Shown here in pieces: positions 15,012-22,473 of a DNA stretch of 64,000 nt. Under the pieces are notes generated by a model, which saw only the letters and a list, made by a program, of their open reading frames with translations, was not told the DNA's origin and ran no database searches. The position numbers and the translations under genes are program-made. Positions within the stretch are counted from its first letter, which is position 1, and the number at the start of each line of letters is the position of its first letter. Location: positions 1-64,000 of the forward strand of contig JALHJL010000027.1 of the NCBI GenBank assembly GCA_022839625.1, read 5' to 3'. This DNA is from Phycisphaerales bacterium (GTDB lineage: Bacteria > Planctomycetota > Phycisphaerae > UBA1845 > Fen-1342).

Positions 15012-17016
15012 GGCGCATGAACAGGTGCCCGATCGGCTCGAGCTGCGCTGTCAGCCCGGCCGAATCACGCTCGAAGCGCTCGCCGTCGAGGGTGAGGCCG
15101 AGGTCATTCCGCGCTTCACGATGGTGGCGTACACAGGCGAGCCGCTGCGAGTGGAAGGCTGGCGGTTCCCGGTCGTGGTCGACCTGGAGGGGCTGTCGAT
15201 CCCGTCGCAGCGTCGGCCGGTGCGCTTCGGCCACAGCATGTACGCCGGGGTCGGGCACACCGAACGCATCGCCGTGGAGGCGGGCCGGCTGATTGCCGAG
15301 GGCATCGTGTCGCGTGACACGGGCGCGGCGCGCGAGGTGGTCGCCAGCGGCAAGCGCGGCTTCCCGTGGCAGGCCTCGATCGGCGCGCAGGTGGCCCAGG
15401 CCGAATTCATCCGGGCCGGCAAAAGCGTCACCGTGAACGGCCGCACGTTCGAGGGGCCGCTGTACGTGGCCCGGCGGACGGTGCTGGGCGAGATCAGCTT
15501 CGTAGACCTGGGGGCCGACGGCAACACCACCGCGACGATCGCGGCGCAGCAACAGGAGAGTGAACTCATGGATGAGAGCAAGGACACGGAGGTCCTCGAC
15601 AACGTGGCGCCGCAAGACGACGTCGCGCGTGACGAGGCGACGGGCGCCGGCACGGAGGCCGGCCCCGCCGCCAGCGCTACGCCCGCACCGGCCGTCAACC
15701 CGGTCGCGGACATCCGCGCACAGGCGCTGGCGGAGACCAAGCGCATCGCCGCGATCCGTTCGATCCTCGGTGGACGGCTGCCGGAGATTGAGGCGCGGGC
15801 GATTGCCGAGGGCTGGACGCCGGACCGCACGGAACTCGAGAAGCTTCGTGTGATGCGCCCTAAGGCGCCCGCCGTGCATGTCACCGAAACGGCCGTTACC
15901 GGCCAGGTGCTCGAGGCGGCGTGCATGCAAGCGGCCCGCGTCGAGAAGCTCGAGCGGTACTTCGAAGCGCCGGTGCTCGATGAAGCGGACCGCCAGTTCG
16001 ACGGGCGCCTCGGCCTGGCCGAGTTGATCGTCGAGGCGGCCCGGGCCAACGGCTACGTCGGCCGCGAGCGGCGCGTCACGCCCGAGATGCTGCGCTACGC
16101 CTTCGGCCGGGAGATCCGGGCCGCGGCGTCGACGATCGACATCGGTGGCATCCTCAGCAACGTCGCGAACAAGTTCCTGCTCGAGGGCTTCTTCAGCGTC
16201 GAACGCACCTGGCGGAACATCTGCGCCGTCCGGAACGTCAGCGACTTCAAGACCGTCACCAGCTACCGCCTGATCGGCAAGGACCAGTACGAGCAGGTCG
16301 CCCCGGGCGGCGAGCTCAAGCACGGCACGCTGGGCGAGCAGGCCTACACGAACAAGGCCGACACCTACGGCTTGCTGCTCGCGATCGATCGGCGGGACAT
16401 CATCAATGATGACCTCGGCGCGATCACGACCGTGCCGCGCAAGCTGGGGCGTGGGTCCGGCCTGAAGATCAACGACATCTTCTGGTCGATCTTCATGAAC
16501 AACGCGGCATTCTTCAGCGCCGGCAACAACAATTACCTGACCGGCGCCGACACGGCGCTGTCGATCGAGGGCCTGTCCAAGGCCGAGGTCGCGTTCCTCA
16601 ACCAGACCGACCCCGACGGCAAGCCGCTCGGCGCCATGCCGGCCCTGATCCTGGTGCCGACGGCGCTGTCGGCCATCGGGACGGTGCTCTTCAAGTCGCT
16701 GGAGATCCGCGACACGACCGCCAGCACGCGCTACCCGGTCGCCAACCCGCACACGGGGAAGTTCCGCGTCGAGGTCAGCCGCTACCTGAGCAACGCGCAG
16801 TACACCGGCTATTCGGAAAAGGCCTGGTACCTGCTGGCCGATCCGATCGACCTGCCGGTGATCGAGGTTGCGTTCCTGAATGGGCAAGAAGGGCCGACGA
16901 TTGAATCGGCTGACGCCGACTTCAATGTGCTCGGGGTGCAGATGCGCGGGTATCATGATTTCGGGGTCAGTCTGCAAGAGCCGCGCGGGGGAATCCGCGC
17001 AAAGGGGGAGGCGTGA
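14974..17016 (+). CDS. Prohead protease / major capsid protein fusion
   Basis: 680 residues from ATG 14974, preceded by AGGAGGACGAGGACG and overlapping the portal gene by 38 bases. Residues about 1-185 form a prohead-protease-like domain (RVEGWRFPVVVDLEGLSIP, SGKRGFPWQASIGA, RTVLGEISFVDLGAD). An Ala/Pro/Thr-rich linker (about 190-250) follows, then a scaffold-like coiled segment. The remainder is the HK97-fold shell protein (ILSNVANKFLLEGFFSVERTWRNIC, and later KFRVEVSRYLSNAQYTGYSEKAWYLLAD). The protease presumably frees the shell protein by cleaving the linker during maturation. Fusions of this kind are known in tailed phages. Confidence 0.88.
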   Translation: MSRKASTPPRSREAHEQVPDRLELRCQPGRITLEALAVEGEAEVIPRFTMVAYTGEPLRVEGWRFPVVVDLEGLSIPSQRRPVRFGHSMYAGVGHTERIAVEAGRLIAEGIVSRDTGAAREVVASGKRGFPWQASIGAQVAQAEFIRAGKSVTVNGRTFEGPLYVARRTVLGEISFVDLGADGNTTATIAAQQQESELMDESKDTEVLDNVAPQDDVARDEATGAGTEAGPAASATPAPAVNPVADIRAQALAETKRIAAIRSILGGRLPEIEARAIAEGWTPDRTELEKLRVMRPKAPAVHVTETAVTGQVLEAACMQAARVEKLERYFEAPVLDEADRQFDGRLGLAELIVEAARANGYVGRERRVTPEMLRYAFGREIRAAASTIDIGGILSNVANKFLLEGFFSVERTWRNICAVRNVSDFKTVTSYRLIGKDQYEQVAPGGELKHGTLGEQAYTNKADTYGLLLAIDRRDIINDDLGAITTVPRKLGRGSGLKINDIFWSIFMNNAAFFSAGNNNYLTGADTALSIEGLSKAEVAFLNQTDPDGKPLGAMPALILVPTALSAIGTVLFKSLEIRDTTASTRYPVANPHTGKFRVEVSRYLSNAQYTGYSEKAWYLLADPIDLPVIEVAFLNGQEGPTIESADADFNVLGVQMRGYHDFGVSLQEPRGGIRAKGEA

Positions 17017-17018
17017 CG

Positions 17019-17579
17019 ATGCCAGCAAGTAGCGCAGCGGCCGAGTCGGTCGCGCCGGTGGAGCGCTGGCTACCTGTTCCTGAATCACAGGGGATGTATA
17101 GCGTGAGCAACTTGGGGCGGGTACGGAGCGAACTGGCTCAGAAGGGCCGCCCCCCGGGTCGCATCATGCGGTGTGGCCCGGATTCCAAAGGGTACCTGAA
17201 ATTCCACATGTCGCTGCCGGGCGGAATCGACCGCATGATCACGGTGCATCGCGCTGTGGCCTTGGCCTTTCTCGGTCCACGCCCGCCCGGCAAGCAGATC
17301 AATCACCGCTCGGGCGACAAGCGGGACAATCGTGTGGTGAATCTCGAGTACGTGACGGGTCTGCAGAACATCCGGCACGCGCGGGCGGCGGGGCTGTTCG
17401 CGGCGAATCAGCCACGAGGCCAAAGACACGGGATGTCCAGACTGACCGAAGACCAGGTGCGGCAGATTCGATCGCTTCAAGGCACTACGACGCTGGTAGA
17501 ACTTGCTCGGCGCTACGGGGTGGCAAAGCAGACCGTTCATCACGTGGTAAGGCGTAGGACCTGGCAACACGTCACCTGA
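17019..17579 (+). CDS. HNH homing endonuclease (NUMOD4 + HNH + HTH)
   Basis: 186 residues; ATG 17019 is chosen because GGAGG lies 7 bases ahead (a GTG at 17013 is too close to it). The N-terminus has NUMOD4 (ERWLPVPESQGMYSVSNLGRVRS). The nuclease core reads TVHRAVALAFLGPRPPGKQINHRSGDKRDNRVVNLEYVT, with the H-N-H pattern. The C-terminus carries an HTH (STLTEDQVRQIR-type helix, VELARRYGVAKQTVHHVV). It is a free-standing mobile gene inserted between capsid genes, rather than a virion component. Confidence 0.88.
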   Translation: MPASSAAAESVAPVERWLPVPESQGMYSVSNLGRVRSELAQKGRPPGRIMRCGPDSKGYLKFHMSLPGGIDRMITVHRAVALAFLGPRPPGKQINHRSGDKRDNRVVNLEYVTGLQNIRHARAAGLFAANQPRGQRHGMSRLTEDQVRQIRSLQGTTTLVELARRYGVAKQTVHHVVRRRTWQHVT

Positions 17580-17593
17580 CAGGAGCGTGAACA

Positions 17594-17932
17594 ATGGCAA
17601 TGCAGGCAACATTCGTACATGACGGCCGCTCGATCGACTACACGCCCGGCTCGGCCGTGGCCGCGGGCGACGTCATCGTGCAGGGCGAGCTGGTCGGTAT
17701 CGCCCGCACCCCGATCGCGGCGAACGCGCTGGGGTCGCTGGCGGTGGCCGGCGTGTTCGACTTCGCCAAGGCGACCGGCGGCGGCACCGCGATCACCGCG
17801 GGCGCTAACGTCTATTGGGACGACACGAACAACGTCGCCACGACCACCGCGACCGGCAACAAGCTGATCGGCAAGTGCGTGAAGGCGGCCGCGGATGGCG
17901 CGGCCACGGTACGCGTGCGGCTGATGCAGTAG
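17594..17932 (+). CDS. Capsid decoration protein (DUF2190)
   Basis: 112 residues. The sequence is the Gly/Ala-rich beta pattern of DUF2190: an early strand (ATFVHDGRSIDYTPGSAVAAGDVIVQGELVGIA), VAGVFDFAKATGGGTAITAGANVYWDD and a repeated final strand. In lambdoid phages these proteins stabilise expanded capsids as trimers. It sits just after the capsid gene, only separated by the endonuclease. AGGAGCGTGAACA precedes the ATG. Confidence 0.85.
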   Translation: MAMQATFVHDGRSIDYTPGSAVAAGDVIVQGELVGIARTPIAANALGSLAVAGVFDFAKATGGGTAITAGANVYWDDTNNVATTTATGNKLIGKCVKAAADGAATVRVRLMQ

Positions 17933-17942
17933 GAGCGCCGGC

Positions 17943-18326
17943 GTGGCCGACCTGCTCGAACAAGGCGCGGCGTGGCTGCAGGAGCAGCGCACGCGTCACC
18001 TGTCGCGGACGGTCAGTTACCTCCGCGGTGGCGACAGCGTGGACCTGCCGGCCACCATCGGCCAGACCACGTTCGAGCAGGCCGACGAGTACGGCGTCAT
18101 CCACCGGACGCAGTCGCGCGATTACCTGATCTCGGCGGCGGACCTCGTCCTGGCGGGCAAGCTGGAGCTGCCCAAGCCCGGCGACCGCATCCGGGAAACG
18201 GACGGCGACCAAATCTTCCTCTACGAGGTGATGGCGCCGGGCGGCGAGCCCCCCTGGCGGTACAGCGATGCGCATCGCCGCACGCTGCGGATTCACACGA
18301 AGTTCGTGGGGATGGAGCGGACATGA
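17943..18326 (+). CDS. Head-tail joining protein, 127 aa
   Basis: GTG 17943, 10 bases after the decoration gene. Beta-strands dominate (TVSYLRGGDSVDLPATIG, DYLISAADLVLAGKLELPKPGDRIRETDGDQIFLYEVMA). Position and length fit connector or stopper proteins attaching tail to head; the family is not named with certainty. The stop overlaps the next start (ATGA). Confidence 0.7.
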   Translation: MADLLEQGAAWLQEQRTRHLSRTVSYLRGGDSVDLPATIGQTTFEQADEYGVIHRTQSRDYLISAADLVLAGKLELPKPGDRIRETDGDQIFLYEVMAPGGEPPWRYSDAHRRTLRIHTKFVGMERT

Positions 18327-18565
18327 GCGAGACGCAGAACCAGACGTGCTCCAGCGAGCCGAGCTGCCTCAAGGACGTGCGCGAGATCCGCTCCGTCGTC
18401 TTCGGCAACGGCCACCCCGAGAAGTCGCTGCTGGTGCGCATGGAGCGCGTCGAGTCCCGGCTGGCGGTGATCCAGAAGCTCTCGTTCGCCACGCTCTGCG
18501 GCGTGGGCACGCTGCTGCTCAAGTTCGTGGGGGCGTGGATCGAAGGCCTGATGCGAGGATCGTGA
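18323..18565 (+). CDS. Small membrane protein, XhlA/holin-like, 80 aa
   Basis: ATG 18323 overlaps the previous stop. The first half is charged and helical with a coiled-coil look (VREIRSVVFGNGHPEKSLLVRMERVESRL); residues about 57-75 form one membrane helix (FATLCGVGTLLLKFVGAWI). The order resembles XhlA-type phage membrane proteins, which cooperate with holins. The location inside the head-tail module is unusual for a lysis gene, so another membrane-tethering role is possible. Confidence 0.6.
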   Translation: MSETQNQTCSSEPSCLKDVREIRSVVFGNGHPEKSLLVRMERVESRLAVIQKLSFATLCGVGTLLLKFVGAWIEGLMRGS

Positions 18566-18568
18566 GCC

Positions 18569-19003
18569 ATGCCCGACAGCACCATCATCGCGCTGGCCGA
18601 CGCCATCGTGGCCAAGCTTCAGGAGGGCACGTTCAGCGTGCCTTGCGAGATCGCCCGTGGCTACCGGCCGGTCGTTGAGCTACCAGCGCTCGCCGTCGCC
18701 AAGGTGACGGTCATCCCGAAGAGCCTGTCCATCAGCGCGGCGACACGCGCCGACGGCTTCTACGACTGCGCGATCGACATCGGCGTGCAGCGCAAGGTCA
18801 ACGCCGACGATCCGGCCGAACTCGACGCATTGATGAGGCTGGTGGAGGAACTCGGCGACCACTTGCGCGGCCAGCGGCTCGACGGCTTCACCGCCGCCGT
18901 GTGGCTGGCGCTCGAGAACGAGCCGGTGTTCGCGCCGGAGCACCTCGAGCAGTACCGGCAGTTCACGAGCGTGTTGACGGTCACGTATCGGGTGCGGAGG
19001 TGA
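18569..19003 (+). CDS. Tail-completion-like protein, 144 aa
   Basis: Starts 3 bases after the preceding stop. The fold pattern (ALADAIVAKLQEGTF, VTVIPKSLSISAATRADGFYDCAIDIGVQRKV, LMRLVEELGDHL, FTSVLTVTYRVRR) matches small phage tail-terminator proteins that cap the tail tube. Function is from position and pattern only. Confidence 0.65.
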   Translation: MPDSTIIALADAIVAKLQEGTFSVPCEIARGYRPVVELPALAVAKVTVIPKSLSISAATRADGFYDCAIDIGVQRKVNADDPAELDALMRLVEELGDHLRGQRLDGFTAAVWLALENEPVFAPEHLEQYRQFTSVLTVTYRVRR

Positions 19004-19009
19004 ACGGCC

Positions 19010-19717
19010 ATGCCGCTGCAGTGGTTTGCGGGTTTCGAGGCGTTCGACCTCGCGGAAGTGGTCACATTCAGCGGGGCCACGGTCGGCGCGACCTACAAGC
19101 GCAGCGGCGCCTGCGGCTGCCGACTGACCGTGCCGACCGGCACCACGCTGGTGAACATCGCACTGGGCAATGGCTACGACGCGAACGGGAACCCGACCAC
19201 GGTCAGCCGGACGGCGTACACAATCGGATTCGGGTTGCGCGTGATTGCGCTGCCGCAGACGCCGGGCCAATGGGAACACCTGCTGTTCATCGGATCGGGC
19301 GTGACCCATCGGGCGTCGCTGCGACTGGGCGAGGATGGCACGTTGCGGCTGCACATCGGCGCGGTGGGCTCGCCGCACCTCGGGAGTTTCGGGCGGGTCG
19401 ACCTGAACCGCTGGTACTACTGCGAACTGGCGGTGCTGTTCGACCGCTACACCTGGCGGATGGACGGGAGAGTCGTGGCGCAGGGTCTCGGCGGGCCGGG
19501 CGGGTCGATGAACGTGGCCTACCTGGGCAAGCGCTACAACCTGGCCTCGCAGGGCTACACGGTCGAGGTGGACGACCTGTACACGTGCGACGACGCCACG
19601 TTGTTCGGACCCACGGTACGCGTGGCGCGGCTCAATGCGAACGCGAACGGGTCGCAGTTCGGCTGGTACCCGTACCCGAGCGAGCCGCCGCCCGAGGTCG
19701 AGCCAAAGGGAGCCTGA
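19010..19717 (+). CDS. LamG/concanavalin-like virion protein, 235 aa
   Basis: Almost all beta-strand, with the LamG pattern of a jellyroll: TIGFGLRVIALP, HLLFIGSGVTHRASLRLGEDGTLRLHIG, LNRWYYCELAVLFDRYTWRMDGRVV, YTVEVDDLYTCDD. Such domains bind carbohydrate or decorate virions. It precedes the tail-tube gene and two similar beta-rich products, so a structural or receptor-facing role is likely. Confidence 0.65.
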   Translation: MPLQWFAGFEAFDLAEVVTFSGATVGATYKRSGACGCRLTVPTGTTLVNIALGNGYDANGNPTTVSRTAYTIGFGLRVIALPQTPGQWEHLLFIGSGVTHRASLRLGEDGTLRLHIGAVGSPHLGSFGRVDLNRWYYCELAVLFDRYTWRMDGRVVAQGLGGPGGSMNVAYLGKRYNLASQGYTVEVDDLYTCDDATLFGPTVRVARLNANANGSQFGWYPYPSEPPPEVEPKGA

Positions 19718-19718
19718 C

Positions 19719-20393
19719 GTGGACTACTGGGAATACGTCAGCCAGGTTCAGCAGGACGGCGACACCACCTACCTCGACGGCAGCTACCCCGGTGCGGTGT
19801 TCAACGTCGGCGTCGCCGATGTGGCGCTCGCGCCCGGCGAACGCATTGTCGCGGCAGCTGCGGCGGTGTGCTGGCGTAACAACAGCGGCGGAAACGGGCG
19901 TGTCACACTCCGAGTCGGCGCCGGCGAACAGGCCACGGCCAACTTCAACCCGAGCGGTGCGTACGACACGGTCTTCGTCTTTGCCCGTAACTCCCCGGCG
20001 ACGGCCAAGCCGTGGACGCGGGCGGAGGTCAACGCCGCGCTGGTCGGGGCGGTCGTCAACACGGGCTATGGCCTGCGGGCCACCCAGGCCGGGTTGCACG
20101 TGCTGCTGTACACGCCGCCCGTAGTGCCCCTCAAACCGAAGGAGTGGCCCATGAACTTCAAGGCGCTCGATTCACTGACGGCCACGGGCTCGGACCAGGC
20201 CGTCGAGGTGCCACGCGGCGCCACGCTGATCGTGCGTCCGCTGGCCGCGAACGTGGAGGTCCGCGACGTGTCCGCTGCGGCCGCGAAGCTGACGATCCCG
20301 GCCGACTCGATGGTCATGCTTGGGCCGTCGTACGGCCAGACGGTGTACCTGCGGGCCACGGCCGGCACGGTGATCGAGCTCGGGCTCACGTAG
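19719..20393 (+). CDS. Beta-rich virion protein, 224 aa, with possible internal restart
   Basis: GTG 19719 follows the previous stop by one base. Residues 1-140 form one beta-rich domain (DYWEYVSQVQQDGDTTYLDG, VGAGEQATANFNPSGAYDTVFVFAR). Residues 145-224 are a second small domain (MNFKALDSLTATGSDQAVEV). The second begins with ATG 20151 preceded by AAGGAGTGGCCC, a strong site, so an 80-residue product may also be made. No specific family is recognised; probable tail or spike component. Confidence 0.65.
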   Translation: MDYWEYVSQVQQDGDTTYLDGSYPGAVFNVGVADVALAPGERIVAAAAAVCWRNNSGGNGRVTLRVGAGEQATANFNPSGAYDTVFVFARNSPATAKPWTRAEVNAALVGAVVNTGYGLRATQAGLHVLLYTPPVVPLKPKEWPMNFKALDSLTATGSDQAVEVPRGATLIVRPLAANVEVRDVSAAAAKLTIPADSMVMLGPSYGQTVYLRATAGTVIELGLT

Positions 20394-20421
20394 TGCGTCC
20401 GGCAGTCATGGAGGACTGAAC

Positions 20422-20838
20422 ATGGCGAACTTCGTTCTTGGGATGAACGCCAAGCTGTACCACGGCGCGGCCGGCAACCCCGCATCCACCGAAATGACCA
20501 ACGTCCGCAACGTCACGCTGAATCTGGAGGCGGGCGAGGCGGACGTCACCACGCGGGCCAATCAGGGCTGGCGGGCGACGGCGCCCACGCTGCGCGAATG
20601 CTCGGTCGAGTTCGAGATGGTCTGGGACCCCGCCGATGCGGGATTCACCGCGATCAAGAACGCCTACCTCACCGCCGGCCTGATCGCGCTGAAGGTGCTG
20701 GACAAGGAGGGCGGCCAGGGACCGGACGGCGACTTCTCGATCACTTCCTTCAGCCGCAGCGAGGAGCTGGAGGAGGCGATCACGGTCAGCGTCACCGCCA
20801 AGCTCGCGGTGTATCGCACCTGGGTGACGGGGAGCTGA
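20422..20838 (+). CDS. Phage tail tube protein
   Basis: 138 residues. The sequence MANFVLGMNAKLYHGAAG, VRNVTLNLEAGEADVTTRANQGWRATAPTLRECSVEFEMVWD is the typical pattern of siphovirus major tail proteins, which stack as hexameric rings. It sits directly before the tail-assembly chaperones and tape measure. GGAGGACTGAAC precedes the ATG. Confidence 0.82.
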   Translation: MANFVLGMNAKLYHGAAGNPASTEMTNVRNVTLNLEAGEADVTTRANQGWRATAPTLRECSVEFEMVWDPADAGFTAIKNAYLTAGLIALKVLDKEGGQGPDGDFSITSFSRSEELEEAITVSVTAKLAVYRTWVTGS

Positions 20839-20843
20839 CGGCC

Positions 20844-21329
20844 ATGAAGACCTTTACCGACAACGCCGGCCGAACATGGACCCTGGCCATCAATGTCGAC
20901 GTGCTGAAGCGCGTGCGCGGCCTCGTCGACGTGAACCTGCTCGACATCATCGACGGCAAGCTCATCGAGCGGCTGTACCGCGATCCGGTGCTCCTGTGCG
21001 ACGTCGTCTACGCCGTGTGCAAGCCCGAGGCGGACGCGAAGAGCGTCAGCGATGAGGACTTCGGCCGCGCGATGGCGGGCGACGCGATCGAGCAGGCGAC
21101 CAAGGCCCTGCTGGAGGAACTCGTGGGTTTTTCCCCGAGCCCGAGAGATCGGGCGAATCTGCAGCGCGTGCTCGAGACCACTTGGCGGGTGATGGACAAG
21201 GCGCGCGATCTGGTCGAGGCCCGGCTGGCCACGGTCGACGCGGAGCAGATCGTCGCCCAAGCGCTGGCGACATCTGGGATCTCATCTGGCAGTGCGCCGG
21301 AATCGCCGGCGTCGACCCCGGACGGCTGA
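20844..21329 (+). CDS. Tail assembly chaperone (gpG-like)
   Basis: 161 residues between tail tube and tape measure. The N-terminus reads KTFTDNAGRTWTLAINVDVLKRVRGLVDVNLLDIIDGKLIERLYRD; a long helix runs to the end. Position matches lambda G, which binds the tape measure while the tube polymerises. The -1 frame is open and protein-like from about 21182, overlapping this gene's last third. Confidence 0.75.
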   Translation: MKTFTDNAGRTWTLAINVDVLKRVRGLVDVNLLDIIDGKLIERLYRDPVLLCDVVYAVCKPEADAKSVSDEDFGRAMAGDAIEQATKALLEELVGFSPSPRDRANLQRVLETTWRVMDKARDLVEARLATVDAEQIVAQALATSGISSGSAPESPASTPDG

Positions 21330-21568
21330 CGCTGCGCGAGCTGCTCGCGCTGGCCGAGGCGCGCGCCAAGGATGAGTGGGCGCGAATGAGCGCGCTGCTG
21401 GCGCTCGTCGCAAACTGCCATCGCGACCCCAAGAAGACGCGGGTTTTCCGGCCCGCGGATTTCGACCCGTTCGCACCGCGGACCGCGCCGGTGGAGGTCG
21501 GAATGGAAGCGATCAAGGAGTTCTTTACCACAGGCAAACTCCCGGGCACGGATGCCCGGGTGCAGTGA
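21182..21568 (+). CDS. Tail assembly chaperone extension (gpT-like), -1 frame
   Basis: In the -1 frame relative to the chaperone gene, residues IWDLIWQCAGIAGVDPGRLTLRELLALAEARAKDEWARMS and ANCHRDPKKTRVFRPADFDPF have the look of the conserved C-terminal part of chaperone extensions. No ATG or GTG lies upstream of the conserved part, so it is probably made by -1 frameshifting somewhere in 21182-21265. No canonical XXXYYYZ slippery heptamer is visible there, so the exact mechanism is open. The given start is the beginning of the open frame rather than a start codon claim. Confidence 0.6.
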   Translation: MAGDGQGARSGRGPAGHGRRGADRRPSAGDIWDLIWQCAGIAGVDPGRLTLRELLALAEARAKDEWARMSALLALVANCHRDPKKTRVFRPADFDPFAPRTAPVEVGMEAIKEFFTTGKLPGTDARVQ

Positions 21569-21596
21569 TGTGAGGCAAAGCGTAAGGAGAATGCAC

Positions 21597-21950
21597 ATGC
21601 CTCTTCCGGAAGAAGTCGTGCAGAGTGTGTCGTCCACCAACTTCAAGTCGCTGGGCGACGGTCCGTCGTTCTACCACAACCTGGCGATGAGCAACGCGGT
21701 CAACCAGCAGAACCTGGCGGCGCAGAATGCGATTGCGCAGCAGCAGGCGCTGGGCACCGTGCTGACCGCCGCGGTGGGCAAGATCGTCAAGGCCCTGACC
21801 GAGGCGGACGCCGAGGAGGCGGTGTCGCTCAGCAAGGTCATGAGCGGCGACGATGTGGCCCAGAAGATCGCCAGCCTGATCGGGGCGCTGGGCTTCGGCC
21901 AGATCGGGGCCAAGACGGCCCAGACCACGCCGCCGCCGACCGGCACGTAG
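21597..21950 (+). CDS. RebB-like (R-body / killing-trait family) protein
   Basis: 117 residues from ATG 21597 (TAAGGAG 7 bases ahead). The middle (FYHNLAMSNAVNQQNLAAQNAIAQQQALGTVLTAAVGKIV) resembles the RebB family: a short helix rich in Ala, Asn and Gln. Reb proteins polymerise into coiled R-bodies in some bacteria. In a phage tail module it might be a minor structural or chaperone protein. The resemblance is compositional as well as positional, so the call is tentative. Confidence 0.5.
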   Translation: MPLPEEVVQSVSSTNFKSLGDGPSFYHNLAMSNAVNQQNLAAQNAIAQQQALGTVLTAAVGKIVKALTEADAEEAVSLSKVMSGDDVAQKIASLIGALGFGQIGAKTAQTTPPPTGT

Positions 21951-22032
21951 TCGGCTCCCGTGATTGCGCCCGCGGAGTGGCCGATGCGGCGCTCCGCGGG
22001 CGTTTTCCTACGCCGGGGACGAGGTGTGCGGC

Positions 22033-22470
22033 ATGATCACGATGCGGATCAAGTCCCTGTTCTTCGACAAGCAGACCGTGCTGCGCGCCGTGGATAAGGC
22101 CAAGCGCGCCGTGCTGTCGAAGGCGGGCGCGTTCATCCGCACCACCGCCAAGCACAGCATCCGCACGAAGAAGGGCAGCGCGCCGGCGGGCCAACCGCCT
22201 CACTCACACGAGGGCTCGCTGCGCCGGCTGATCTACTTCGGGTACGACCCGGCCAGCGATTCGGTCGTGATCGGTCCAGTGGGTTTCAATCGCAGCACTG
22301 CTCCCAACGTGCTCGAGTTCGGCGGCAAGACCGAGGTCAGGCGCCGGCGGCGCGGCCAGGTCGTCCGCACCCGCGTGAGCATCGATCAGCGGCCGTTCAT
22401 GGGCCCGGCGCTGGAAAAGGAGCGGCCGCAGCTCCCGAAGCGCTGGGGCGGCAGCGTGCGCGGAGGGTAG
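22033..22470 (+). CDS. Minor tail / gp10-like protein, 145 aa
   Basis: ATG 22033 (alternative ATG 22042). It includes AKRAVLSKAGAFIRTTAKHSIRT and VLEFGGKTEVRRRRRGQ, then the RPFMGPALEKER signature typical of HK97 gp10-like and related tail-assembly proteins, where the last motif ends the domain. Located just before the tape measure. Confidence 0.7.
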   Translation: MITMRIKSLFFDKQTVLRAVDKAKRAVLSKAGAFIRTTAKHSIRTKKGSAPAGQPPHSHEGSLRRLIYFGYDPASDSVVIGPVGFNRSTAPNVLEFGGKTEVRRRRRGQVVRTRVSIDQRPFMGPALEKERPQLPKRWGGSVRGG

Positions 22471-22473
22471 CCG

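Noticed and set aside
14989..17088. A 699-codon minus-strand open frame opposite the capsid gene
   Set aside because: Arg/Asp/Val-rich shuffled sequence, no family pattern, and the sense strand encodes a clear protease/capsid protein.
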